A stretch of DNA of 64,000 nucleotides from Arthrobacter bambusae (GTDB lineage: Bacteria; Actinomycetota; Actinomycetes; Actinomycetales; Micrococcaceae). The position numbers and the translations under genes are program-made. Positions 54,288 through 62,382 of the stretch are shown piece after piece. Within the stretch, counting starts at the first letter, position 1. Every line of letters starts with the position of its first letter. The notes beneath the pieces are model-generated. The model searched no databases. It was not told the DNA's origin and worked only from the letters and a program-made list of their open reading frames with translations. The stretch lies in contig NZ_JAHHZS010000015.1 in assembly GCF_022606295.1 (NCBI RefSeq), positions 1 through 64,000 on the forward strand, in the 5' to 3' direction.

Positions 54288-55351
54288 TGCTCCCCATCAA
54301 CGAAACCATGGGCCAGTACAGCGAGCTTTTCATGCTGCTCGCGGCCGGTACCTACACGGTGGCGTTCATCGCTTTCGCGTGGGACCTCGCCAAGAGCAGC
54401 AAGATGCTGAAAGCGGTGGACCTGAAAGCGGCCTCTTCGGTGGCAGCCGAGGTCAAGGTTCCGGTCGCCGCCGGCCGTGCCGGTGGAAACGACGTCGGGG
54501 GACCTGCGGGCCGTACCGAGCGCCCGACGTCGGCGATCACCTCCGTCAGCCAGACCGCCGGCGGTGACATGAAGTACGCCGCCGAGCGCCGCATTCCGGC
54601 CCGCGTCGCGGTGGCAGTGGCGATCATCGGCGTGGTCATCCACGGTGCCGGGGTCATCACCCGTGCGCTCGGCGCAGGCCGCGTGCCGTGGGGAAACATG
54701 TACGAGTTCCTGACCACCGGCGCTTTCCTGGTGGTGGCTGTCTTCCTGCTCTCGCTCATCCGCCGCGACCTGCGCTTCCTGGGCACCTTCGTGCTGGGCC
54801 TCGCCGTGATCATGATGGTGGCGGCATCGGTGACGTACTGGACCCCGGTGGGCCACCTGGTTCCTGCACTCCAAAGCTACTGGCTGGTCATCCACGTTTC
54901 CATCGCAGTGATGTCCGCGTCCTTGTTCACCTTGACGTTCGCCATGTCAGCCCTGCAGCTGCTGCAATCACACCGCCAGAAGACCCTGGCTGCCGGCGGT
55001 GTGGACAGGCTGGGCTTCATGCGGCTCGTACCGAACGCGTTGAGCCTGGAGAACCTGTCCTACCGCATCAACACCGTGGGATTCGTGGGTTGGACCTTCA
55101 CCCTCATGTTCGGCGCCATCTGGGCCGAGAAAGCCTGGGGCCGCTTCTGGGGTTGGGACACGAAGGAAGTCTGGACGTTCGTGATCTGGGTGGTCTATGC
55201 CGGATACCTGCACGCACGCGCCACCCGCGGCTGGACAGGAACCCGCGCAGCCTGGTTGTCGATTGCGGGCTACCTGTGCGTGATCTTCAACTTCACCGTG
55301 GTCAACGTGTTCTTCAACGGCCTGCACTCGTACTCGGGGCTCCCGCAGTAA
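54287..55351 (+). CDS. ccsB: CcsB (CcsA/ResC type), heme-handling cytochrome c synthase subunit
   Basis: 354 residues with about eight spans. The tryptophan-rich heme motif is WGRFWGWDTKEVWTFVIW; flanking histidines are in VIHGAG, VIHVSI and GLHSYS. With ResB it exports heme and joins it to CXXCH apocytochromes. It closes the operon. Confidence 0.95.
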   Translation: MLPINETMGQYSELFMLLAAGTYTVAFIAFAWDLAKSSKMLKAVDLKAASSVAAEVKVPVAAGRAGGNDVGGPAGRTERPTSAITSVSQTAGGDMKYAAERRIPARVAVAVAIIGVVIHGAGVITRALGAGRVPWGNMYEFLTTGAFLVVAVFLLSLIRRDLRFLGTFVLGLAVIMMVAASVTYWTPVGHLVPALQSYWLVIHVSIAVMSASLFTLTFAMSALQLLQSHRQKTLAAGGVDRLGFMRLVPNALSLENLSYRINTVGFVGWTFTLMFGAIWAEKAWGRFWGWDTKEVWTFVIWVVYAGYLHARATRGWTGTRAAWLSIAGYLCVIFNFTVVNVFFNGLHSYSGLPQ

Positions 55352-55427
55352 GTTCAACGTGCTGAAGTCCGCGGGCCGGGTCCGCGGGCATCACCGGACG
55401 CCCGCTCGTGCCATGGCTCAGGGAACG

Positions 55428-55805
55428 TCAGCTGTTGACGTCGCCGCTGTCGTCGGCCTTGGACTCGCCCTTGAGCTTGCGTTCCTTCGCTTCGAGCTCG
55501 GCCTTGAGCTTCTTCAGCCGTTCGGCTTCTGCCTGCTTGCGACGGCGGGCCTCGAGGTTGCGGAGAAAGTCGGGGTCGTCGTCGGGTGCAGTGGGGTGGC
55601 TCGCGGGCTGCGGGGCGGGGCCGATGTTGTACGGGCGGCCGATGAGGAACCAAAGAACCGCGCCGAGAACCGGCAGCAGGATCATCACCACGATCCACGC
55701 GGTTTTGGAAATCCCGCGGGTGGCGCGGCGGTCGGTGCGGATGGCATCCACCAGCCCATAGACGAATACGAGCAGGACGGCCACAACTGCAACAACGCGG
55801 AGCAT
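55428..55805 (-). CDS. PLDc_N (phospholipase D N-terminal-like) membrane protein
   Basis: 125 residues. Two spans (VAVVAVLLVFVYGLVDAI; AWIVVMILLPVLGAVLWFLI) separated by RTDRRATRGISK, then GRPYNIG, the PLDc_N pattern. A long charged coiled coil (NLEARRRKQAEAERLKKLKA) forms the tail. TAGACT lies 7 nt before the ATG. It is divergent from the DUF4229 gene. Confidence 0.88.
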   Translation of the reverse strand: MLRVVAVVAVLLVFVYGLVDAIRTDRRATRGISKTAWIVVMILLPVLGAVLWFLIGRPYNIGPAPQPASHPTAPDDDPDFLRNLEARRRKQAEAERLKKLKAELEAKERKLKGESKADDSGDVNS

Positions 55806-55812
55806 AACGTCA

Positions 55813-55818
55813 AGTCTA
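55813..55818 (-). promoter_or_regulatory. -10 box of the PLDc_N gene
   Basis: TAGACT on the minus strand, 7 nt before ATG 55805. Confidence 0.55.
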
Positions 55819-55874
55819 GTCTCCGCGCGGTCCGGTGATAGCTGCGCGCACAGAGTGCGATCAGGCTGTGAGGC

Positions 55875-55880
55875 TAAACT
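55875..55880 (+). promoter_or_regulatory. -10 box of the DUF4229 gene
   Basis: TAAACT, 6 nt before GTG 55887; fits a leaderless start. Confidence 0.55.
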
Positions 55881-55886
55881 TGATCC

Positions 55887-56195
55887 GTGGCTTTCCTCAA
55901 ATACTCCCTGATCCGCTTGGCGCTCTTCGTGCCGCTCTTCGTCCTCTTTGCCCTGTTGCACACGGGTTTGTTGCTGGCGGCTATTTTCGCGGGCCTTATC
56001 GCGTTCGCCATCAGTTACCTGTTTTTCAAGAAGCAGCGCGACGACGCCACGGCATCCATGCGCGAGCGTTTCTCCGGGCGGGCCAAGCCCATCCGCTCGG
56101 CGCTGGAGATCGAAGATGCCGCGATCGAGGACCGGCTGGTGGATGAAAACCCCGTAGTTAAGGTCGAGAACGACCGACGCCCCAAAGAAGGCTAG
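55887..56195 (+). CDS. DUF4229 small membrane protein
   Basis: 102 residues. Two close spans (LIRLALFVPLFVLFALL; GLLLAAIFAGLIAFAISYLF) precede a charged cytoplasmic tail (FFKKQRDDATASMRERFSG). This actinobacterial family is regularly found beside men and cytochrome c genes; function unknown. GTG start with TAAACT at leaderless distance. Confidence 0.88.
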   Translation: MAFLKYSLIRLALFVPLFVLFALLHTGLLLAAIFAGLIAFAISYLFFKKQRDDATASMRERFSGRAKPIRSALEIEDAAIEDRLVDENPVVKVENDRRPKEG

Positions 56196-56203
56196 AAGCC
56201 CAC

Positions 56204-56250
56204 GTGAGCGGGGGTTGGCGAAAACCGGGCTATATGTGAGCGGGGGTTAG
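56204..56250. repeat. GTGAGCGGGGGTT repeat element, copy 2
   Basis: The same 13-mer at 56204-56216 and 56236-56248, again exactly 32 bp apart with TATAT before the second. The menA stop TAA (56247-56249, minus strand) is formed by the repeat, as in copy 1. Confidence 0.75.
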
Positions 56251-57128
56251 AAGCCGTGGCTCAGGATGAGGCCCACGGAAAACAGCACGCTGTAGCCAAG
56301 GTTGATCAATCCGGTCTGCTTGAGCACCGGGATGAGGCTCTTTCGCTTCCGGCCGTTGACCATGAGCCAGGCCGGCATGAGGCAGGCCGGGACCAACAGC
56401 AATACGATCAGCATCCAGGGCCTGGTGGGTGCGAGCACCACCACCAGCAGGATGGCGAGGGCCAGCATCAGGACATAGCTCTCGCGGGCATGGCGGTCGC
56501 CCAGTCGCACGGCCAGGGTCCGCTTGCCCGCCAGCATGTCCGTGGGGATGTCGCGCACATTGTTCGCCATCAGTAGGGCGCACGCGATCAATCCGGTGCC
56601 AATCGCGCCGATGACGGCCGGGAGGCTCACTTGCCCCGCCTGCGTGTAGGTGGTGCCCAGCGTTGCCACCAGGCCGAAGAAGACAAACACGAACAGGTCG
56701 CCCAGGCCCAGGTAGCCATAGGGGTTCTTGCCTCCGGTATATCCCCAGGCGGCGAGGACGCAGCCGATGCCCACCAGGATCAGCCACCAGCTCTGCGTGA
56801 TGATCACCAGGACCAGGCCGAAAATCATGGCCAGGCCGAACGCGCCGAAGGCGGCCCACTTGACGTGGTCCGGCCGGGCAGCGCCGGAACCGACCAGCCG
56901 GAGCGGACCCACGCGGTCCTCATCGGTACCGCGGATGCCGTCCGAATAGTCGTTGGCATAGTTGACCCCGATCTGCAGCAGCAGCGCCACGAGGGCGGCG
57001 AGGATGGCATTCAAGAGCCGGAAAGATTGCAGCTCGTAGGCGGCCGCTGTGCCGATCAGCACCGGCGCGATCGCCGCCGGCAGGGTGCGCAGGCGGGCGC
57101 CTTGAATCCATTGTGCAGCTGTTGCCAC
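56247..57128 (-). CDS. menA: 1,4-dihydroxy-2-naphthoate polyprenyltransferase
   Basis: A 293-residue UbiA-family membrane enzyme that prenylates DHNA to demethylmenaquinone. The two Asp-rich motifs are NYANDYSDGIRGTDED and NNVRDIPTDMLAGKRTLAVR. About eight spans. GTG start with GAGG 8 nt upstream. It is the last gene of menB-menE-menA; its stop lies in the GTGAGCGGGGGTT repeat. Confidence 0.95.
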   Translation of the reverse strand: MATAAQWIQGARLRTLPAAIAPVLIGTAAAYELQSFRLLNAILAALVALLLQIGVNYANDYSDGIRGTDEDRVGPLRLVGSGAARPDHVKWAAFGAFGLAMIFGLVLVIITQSWWLILVGIGCVLAAWGYTGGKNPYGYLGLGDLFVFVFFGLVATLGTTYTQAGQVSLPAVIGAIGTGLIACALLMANNVRDIPTDMLAGKRTLAVRLGDRHARESYVLMLALAILLVVVLAPTRPWMLIVLLLVPACLMPAWLMVNGRKRKSLIPVLKQTGLINLGYSVLFSVGLILSHGF

Positions 57129-57188
57129 GTTCAGTACCTCGTGTTGTTTCGCGTTGGGGAAGGCAAATGACGGTCAGGGAGGACCTAT

Positions 57189-58322
57189 CTATTCTCCCTG
57201 ATGCACCTCGGTGAGAAGCTCGATCATCGCCAGCCGGTCCGGCTTTCCATTGGGAAGCATGATGAGTCCATCCGTGGTGAGCACGGTTTTGGGAGCAAGG
57301 GTCCCTAGGGATTCCTGGCAGCGGGCCTTGTAGTCCGCGACGCTTTCCGGGGAGCTGTCCTCGACGGCAACATACGCTGCCACCGCCTGGCCCCACTCCC
57401 TGGAAGGCACCCCGGCCACGAAAGCCGCCGTGACGCCGTCGAACTTTTCAAGCTCCGCCTGGATGAACGCGGCGGAGGCTTTGACGCCGCCGGTGATGAT
57501 GACGTCGTCGGCCCGTCCCAGCACCGTGAGCGTGCCGTCGGCGGCGAGCTCGCCAAGATCGTTGGTGCGATACCAGCGGGTGCCGTCCTCGTCGAAGAAT
57601 GCCTCGGCACTTGCCTCGGGCGCGTCCAGGTAACCGGAAGCCACGGTGTCGCCGCCCAGAAGGATCCGGCCGTCGTCGTCGAGCGTGACCCGAACGCCCT
57701 CCAGCGGGTTTCCGTCGTACACGCAACCGCCGCATGTCTCGGCGGAGCCATACGTGGTCACGACCTTCAGCCCGGCCTCGCTGGCGGCGTCCAGCAGTGC
57801 GGTGGCCGCGGGAGCGCCGCCCAGGAGGATGGCATTGAAGCGGCGCAGGGCTGCGAGGGTCTGAGGCGACGGCGCGTCCAGGAGCCGCTGCAATTGCGTC
57901 GGTACCAGGGAGGTGAAGCGGATGGTGTCGGTCAGTTCCTCGGCGGCGGCAGTGAAGGCCTCCGGAGTGAAGCCGTTCGAGAGGTCCATGACCCACGGAC
58001 GCGTGCCGGCGAAGAGCGAGCGGACCAGGACCTGGACTCCGGCAACGTACTGCAGCGGCAGGGCCAGGAGCCACTGGCCCTCACCGCGGAGCGCGATGGC
58101 CGTGGCCATGGAAGAAGCAGCGAGCTCATCGACCGTCAGCACTGTGGCCTTGGGCGTGCCGGTGGACCCCGACGTGCGGACCACTACTGCAGCGTCCTCG
58201 AAACCGGGCGTTTCAACGGGGACGGCCACCGGGGTGCCGTCTTCCGCGACGACGATTTCGACGGCGGGTCCCTCGTCGTGGAGGGCCGCGGCCAGGGCTT
58301 TGAGAACGGGATCGATGTTCAC
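57189..58322 (-). CDS. menE: o-succinylbenzoate-CoA ligase
   Basis: A 377-residue short AMP-forming ligase, typical of actinobacterial MenE. It has adenylate loop VVRTSGSTGTPKATVLTVDE, GSAETCGGCVYDG, and the hinge GRADDVIITGGVK. The catalytic lysine is in LMLPNGKPDRLAM. It activates o-succinylbenzoate for MenB. GTG start with AGGAC upstream, 9 nt after menB. Confidence 0.93.
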   Translation of the reverse strand: MNIDPVLKALAAALHDEGPAVEIVVAEDGTPVAVPVETPGFEDAAVVVRTSGSTGTPKATVLTVDELAASSMATAIALRGEGQWLLALPLQYVAGVQVLVRSLFAGTRPWVMDLSNGFTPEAFTAAAEELTDTIRFTSLVPTQLQRLLDAPSPQTLAALRRFNAILLGGAPAATALLDAASEAGLKVVTTYGSAETCGGCVYDGNPLEGVRVTLDDDGRILLGGDTVASGYLDAPEASAEAFFDEDGTRWYRTNDLGELAADGTLTVLGRADDVIITGGVKASAAFIQAELEKFDGVTAAFVAGVPSREWGQAVAAYVAVEDSSPESVADYKARCQESLGTLAPKTVLTTDGLIMLPNGKPDRLAMIELLTEVHQGE

Positions 58323-58331
58323 GGGCGAGTC

Positions 58332-59285
58332 CTAGAAATAGTACGGAAAGTTGGACCAGTCCGGATCACGCTTCTCGAGGAAGGCTTCCTTGCCCTCGAC
58401 TGCTTCGTCCGTCATGTAGGCCAGGCGCGTGGCCTCCCCGGCGAACACCTGCTGGCCGGCCAGGCCGTCGTCGGCGAGGTTGAAGGCGAACTTGAGCATG
58501 CGGATGGCCTGCGGGGATTGGCGCGCAATGTCCGCCGCGTACTCCAGGGCGACTTCCTCGAGGCGCTCGTGGTCCACGGCCTCGTTCACGGCACCCATGC
58601 GGACCATGTCCTCGGCGGAATACTCACGGGCCAGGAAGAAGATCTCGCGGGCGGCTTTCTGCCCGATCTGGCGGGCGAGCAGCGCCGAGCCGTAACCGGC
58701 GTCGAAACTTCCCACGGTGGCATCGGTCTGCTTGAACTTGCCGTGCTCGCGCGAGGCGATGGTGAGATCGCTCACGACGTGAAGGGAGTGGCCGCCGCCT
58801 GCTGCCCAGCCGTTCACGACGGCGATGACCACCTTGGGCATGGTCCGCATGAGCCGCTGGACTTCCAGGATGTGCAGACGGCCGGCCCGGGCGGGGTCGA
58901 TGCTTTCCTGGGTCTCGCCGTCGGCATAGCGGTAACCGTCCCTGCCGCGGATCCGCTGATCGCCGCCGGAGCAGAAGGAATGGCCGCCGTCCTTGGGGGA
59001 GGGGCCGTTGCCGGTGAGAAGCACGGTGGCGACATCGGGAGTCATCCGGGCGTGGTCCATGGCACGGTAGAGCTCGTCAACCGTGCCGGGACGGAAGGCG
59101 TTGCGGACCTCCGGGCGGTTGAAGGCGATCCGGACGGTCGGAAGGTCCCTCGTCACCTTCCCGCCGGCGTCGCGCTCGACCTGCCGGTGGTAGGTCATGT
59201 CCTGGAAATCGTCGAAACCGGACACTGTGCGCCAGCGAGACGGGTCAAAGACGTCGGATACCTTGGCGGGGAAGTCGTTGCTCAC
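58332..59285 (-). CDS. menB: 1,4-dihydroxy-2-naphthoyl-CoA synthase
   Basis: A 317-residue crotonase-fold enzyme closing the naphthoquinone ring. Signatures are FCSGGDQRIRGRDGY, VNGWAAGGGHSLHVV, and the C-terminal KRDPDWSNFPYYF. The N-terminus is about 30 residues longer than in E. coli, as in other actinobacteria. GTG start without a usable Shine-Dalgarno but TAGACT 6 nt upstream. It is the first gene of the men cluster. Confidence 0.95.
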   Translation of the reverse strand: MSNDFPAKVSDVFDPSRWRTVSGFDDFQDMTYHRQVERDAGGKVTRDLPTVRIAFNRPEVRNAFRPGTVDELYRAMDHARMTPDVATVLLTGNGPSPKDGGHSFCSGGDQRIRGRDGYRYADGETQESIDPARAGRLHILEVQRLMRTMPKVVIAVVNGWAAGGGHSLHVVSDLTIASREHGKFKQTDATVGSFDAGYGSALLARQIGQKAAREIFFLAREYSAEDMVRMGAVNEAVDHERLEEVALEYAADIARQSPQAIRMLKFAFNLADDGLAGQQVFAGEATRLAYMTDEAVEGKEAFLEKRDPDWSNFPYYF

Positions 59286-59291
59286 CCTCAG

Positions 59292-59297
59292 AGTCTA
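59292..59297 (-). promoter_or_regulatory. -10 box of menB
   Basis: TAGACT on the minus strand, 6 nt before GTG 59285; explains the absence of a Shine-Dalgarno. Confidence 0.6.
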
Positions 59298-59306
59298 GTA
59301 ATCCCC

Positions 59307-59744
59307 TCAGCTGATGCAGAACTCGTTGCCTTCGGGATCCGCCATGGTGTGCCATTCGTGCGGTCCTTGCTTGGCCGTCCACAGGAATTTCGCGCCCCGC
59401 GCTTCCAACGCGGCGCGGACGTGGTCCTTGTCCTGTCCGTTGAGGCGGACGTCCCAGTGGACGCGGTTCTTGACGGTCTTGTTTTCCGGAACGGTCTGGA
59501 ACAGGAAGCGGCGGCGGGTGTCGTTGTCTTGGTCTTCCTCCGGGCCGATGGCCGCGCCGTCCTTCCACACGAGCTTGCCGTTGTGGGTGGTGGTCTCTTC
59601 CTCCGTGGCGAAGCCTTGATCCACCATGGACCGGATGAACGCCTCGTCCTGGGGCTCCACGATCCATTCGAGCGTCTCGGCCCACCAATCGGCCAGGGCG
59701 TGCGGATTCCTGCAGTCGATCACTACCTGAAAGTTCAGTGCCAT
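59307..59744 (-). CDS. VOC (glyoxalase-fold) family protein
   Basis: 145 residues of the VOC fold: NFQVVIDCRNPHALADWWAE, an HWDVRLNG metal-site strand, and HTMADPEGNEFCIS at the end. The substrate is unknown; members act as dioxygenases, epimerases or resistance proteins. TAGCTT is 6 nt before the ATG. It is upstream of menB on the same strand but separated by menB's own -10 box. Confidence 0.88.
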   Translation of the reverse strand: MALNFQVVIDCRNPHALADWWAETLEWIVEPQDEAFIRSMVDQGFATEEETTTHNGKLVWKDGAAIGPEEDQDNDTRRRFLFQTVPENKTVKNRVHWDVRLNGQDKDHVRAALEARGAKFLWTAKQGPHEWHTMADPEGNEFCIS

Positions 59745-59750
59745 GGACTG

Positions 59751-59756
59751 AAGCTA
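59751..59756 (-). promoter_or_regulatory. -10 box of the VOC gene
   Basis: TAGCTT on the minus strand, 6 nt before ATG 59744. Confidence 0.5.
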
Positions 59757-59810
59757 CGACGACGGCGCGTGGCCGGGGAAGCGCCTAGCGGACAGTTCCG
59801 GTCCGGGTTG

Positions 59811-59876
59811 CCCAACTAACTCGCAGTAAGTGTCGTTTTGGGCCTTGAAAACGACATCTACTGCGAGTCAGTTGGG
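59811..59876. repeat. Imperfect 29-bp palindrome (element B)
   Basis: Arms 59811-59839 and 59848-59876 with three mismatches and an 8-nt loop. It shares the outer sequence CCAACTAACTCGCA and core TGTCGTTTTG with element A at 40430. It lies 20 bp past the end of the CPBP gene (minus strand) and upstream of the VOC gene. Confidence 0.8.
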
Positions 59877-59895
59877 TGGGCGGGCGTGGGGTGGG

Positions 59896-60624
59896 CTAGC
59901 CGCCGAGGAGTTGCGGCGGGATCGCGTAGATCAGCACGACGGCCAGAAGGTTCTTGGCGGCATGCACGAAGTAGGAGAACATGACATTCTTGCCCGTCCA
60001 GACGTAGACGGCCACCAGGACCACGCCCATTCCGAGGTACGGGGCCAGCGCGGGAACTACCAATCCCTCGCGTCCCACCACATGGATGGCGGCGAAGCAC
60101 AGCACGGACAGGACACAACAAAGCCAAATATTGACTCGGCGGGACAGCTTGCCGATGAGCAGGTGCCGGAACAGGTACTCCTCCACGAAGGGACCCAACA
60201 CCACCAGCAACGGCACCACGAACCACGGCGGCAGTTGCAGGACCAGCGACTGGAGGGTCAGCTGGTTCTGCGACTCCTTGGCCAATCCGGTAACTGTCAC
60301 CAGGATGGCGGTGATCACCAGCATCGCGACGATGGACAGTGGAATCATGGCCAGCGTGAACCATGGACGTGTGGCCAGGATCAGGAAATCCCGGGCTATG
60401 ACGCGCCACGCTGCCGCAACCGCGAAAAGGCCCACCGAAGCATAGAACCCGAGGTTGATGGCGAAGACGGCCGTGGCAGGGTCGGGGAAAATCTGTTGCA
60501 CGAAAGCCGTCACGGGCGCGGTGGCGAGGCTCAGAACAGCGGCCAATGACACATAGAGTCCGAAAGCCGCGGCGTCCAAGCCCGTGAAACGGTATAGCCT
60601 GCCGGCTGGCGGAATGGTGCCCAT
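59896..60624 (-). CDS. CPBP family intramembrane metalloprotease
   Basis: 242 residues with about seven spans. The catalytic motif EEYLFRHLL (EExxxR) lies near 165 and the partner histidines in FAAIHVVG and FVHAAKN. Members cleave prenylated or membrane peptides, some giving bacteriocin immunity. Substrate unknown. TAAGCT lies 6 nt before the ATG. Confidence 0.9.
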   Translation of the reverse strand: MGTIPPAGRLYRFTGLDAAAFGLYVSLAAVLSLATAPVTAFVQQIFPDPATAVFAINLGFYASVGLFAVAAAWRVIARDFLILATRPWFTLAMIPLSIVAMLVITAILVTVTGLAKESQNQLTLQSLVLQLPPWFVVPLLVVLGPFVEEYLFRHLLIGKLSRRVNIWLCCVLSVLCFAAIHVVGREGLVVPALAPYLGMGVVLVAVYVWTGKNVMFSYFVHAAKNLLAVVLIYAIPPQLLGG

Positions 60625-60630
60625 ATGTCC

Positions 60631-60636
60631 AGCTTA
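60631..60636 (-). promoter_or_regulatory. -10 box of the CPBP gene
   Basis: TAAGCT on the minus strand, 6 nt before ATG 60624. Confidence 0.5.
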
Positions 60637-60826
60637 ACGCCCCTGTTTGTTGCCCGCGTCACGGTCCGCGGAATTCACCGGGTACGATGGTTCTGCCGGA
60701 TTTACCTTCGACGCTTCCGCGTTTTCGCAATTGATTCGACTCGCCAAGAGGTCGAAAGCTCGAATTGTTCTGTGCCAATGCGCGGGAAGCCAGGGCCGGC
60801 ATCTACTCAACCCACAAGGAACAGCT

Positions 60827-62305
60827 GTGCCTCAAAACACCACAACCGACCTTCAGCGTGAGCCGGGAACCCTGGCTGCGCCCAGTACCGCTACAACTTC
60901 CGCAAACCTCAGCGCCGAGGGCTACCAGAAGACCCTGAGCCGCCGCCACGTCACGATGATCGCGATGGGCGGCGCGATCGGCGTCGGGCTCTTCATGGGT
61001 GCGGGTGGACGCCTGGCCTCCACAGGTCCGGCACTGATTTTCTCCTACGCGATTGCCGGCGTCATCGCCTACCTGCTGATGCGGGCCCTCGGCGAACTGA
61101 TCATGTACCGCCAGACGTCCGGCTCGTTCGTCAGCTACGCCGGAGAAATGTTCGGCAAGAAGGGCGCCTTCCTCTCCGGTTGGATGTACTTCATCAATTG
61201 GGCCATGACGGGCATCGCCGAGCTCATTGCCATCGGCCTCTACTTCCAGTTCTTCTTCCCGAACGTCCCCGTTGAACTGTCCGCCATCGCCGCGCTGGTG
61301 CTGCTGGTGGCCGTGAACCTGTTCAGCGTCAAAGCCTTCGGCGAGTTCGAATTCTGGGCGTCCTGCCTCAAGGTCGCCGCGATCCTGATCTTCCTGGCCG
61401 TGGGCACCTTCATGGTGGTCACGAACGCGCAGGTCGGCACCGGCCACGCCTCCGTGGGGAACCTCTTTGCTGCCGACGGCGGCATGTTCCCCAAGGGCGG
61501 ACTGGTGATGATCCTGGTCCTGAACGCCGTGATCTTCGCTTACAACGCCATTGAACTGGTCGGCATTACCGCCGGCGAGATGCAGAACCCGGAACGCGAA
61601 GTGCCCAAGGCGATCCGCGCCGTCGTGATCCGCATTGTGGTCTTCTACGTCGGCTCCGTCACCCTGCTGGCGATGCTCCTGCCTTCGGACCAGTACCACG
61701 CGGGGACCTCTCCGTTCGTCACGGTCTTCGGCCAGATGGGCTTGCCATGGATGGGCGACGTCATGAACATGATCGTCATCACCGCTGCGCTGTCCTCATG
61801 CAACTCGGGCCTGTACTCGATCGGCCGCATCTTCCGCACCATGGCCAACAATGGACATGCCCCCAAGTGGCTCACCAAGATGTCCACCCGCCACGTGCCG
61901 TACGCGGCCATCCTGGCTATCGGCGCCGTGTATCTCGTGGGCATCCTGCTCAACATCTGGTTGGGCGGTTCGCACGCCTTCGACCTCGCGCTGAACACCG
62001 CATCGATCGGCGTCATCTTCACGTGGGGCTCGATCTTCGCCAGCCAGATCGCGCTGCGCAAGAAGAAGGGCAACGTCTCCAGCCTCCCCATGCCGGGTTC
62101 GCCGTGGACCAGTTGGGCCGGCCTGATCGCCCTCTTGGCCATCACCGTGCTGATCGGCATGGACACCATGACGGACAAGGCCACGGGCGAGGTGTTCCTC
62201 CTGGGCCTCTGGACCCTGGCTACCATCCCGTTCTTCGCCCTGGTGCTGTGGCTTGGCTGGCAGAAGGTCAAGAACAACGAGCCGAAGAGCGAGCTTTTTA
62301 GCTAG
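60827..62305 (+). CDS. APC-family amino acid permease, L-asparagine permease (AnsP)-like
   Basis: 492 residues with twelve predicted spans. The family signature is AMGGAIGVGLFMGAGGRLAS. GSFVSYAGEMFGKKGAFLSG, WMYFINWAMTGIAEL and ITAALSSCNSGLYSIGRI closely resemble AnsP as I remember it; related permeases for Ala, Ser or GABA cannot be excluded. AAGGA lies 7 nt before GTG 60827; upstream in-frame sequence is unconserved. Confidence 0.88.
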   Translation: MPQNTTTDLQREPGTLAAPSTATTSANLSAEGYQKTLSRRHVTMIAMGGAIGVGLFMGAGGRLASTGPALIFSYAIAGVIAYLLMRALGELIMYRQTSGSFVSYAGEMFGKKGAFLSGWMYFINWAMTGIAELIAIGLYFQFFFPNVPVELSAIAALVLLVAVNLFSVKAFGEFEFWASCLKVAAILIFLAVGTFMVVTNAQVGTGHASVGNLFAADGGMFPKGGLVMILVLNAVIFAYNAIELVGITAGEMQNPEREVPKAIRAVVIRIVVFYVGSVTLLAMLLPSDQYHAGTSPFVTVFGQMGLPWMGDVMNMIVITAALSSCNSGLYSIGRIFRTMANNGHAPKWLTKMSTRHVPYAAILAIGAVYLVGILLNIWLGGSHAFDLALNTASIGVIFTWGSIFASQIALRKKKGNVSSLPMPGSPWTSWAGLIALLAITVLIGMDTMTDKATGEVFLLGLWTLATIPFFALVLWLGWQKVKNNEPKSELFS

Positions 62306-62313
62306 TCCCCACC

Positions 62314-62373
62314 ATCGATTGCTCCGTAACTGCCATTTTGAGCTCTCAGAACGGCACTTACGGAGCAATCGAT
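62314..62373. repeat. Palindrome (element C) after the permease gene
   Basis: An imperfect stem of about 28 bp (three mismatches), outer arm ATCGATTGCTCCGTAA, inner TGCCATTTTGAG. The outer arm differs from elements A and B but the architecture and TG(T/C)C(G/A)TTTTG core are alike. It lies between convergent genes, 9 bp past the permease stop and 10 bp from the hydrolase stop. Confidence 0.7.
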
Positions 62374-62382
62374 TTAACCGGC

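Noticed and set aside
57894..59819. 641-residue plus-strand frame opposite menE, menB and the VOC gene
   Set aside because: Crosses three recognised genes and their boundaries; no protein-like features.
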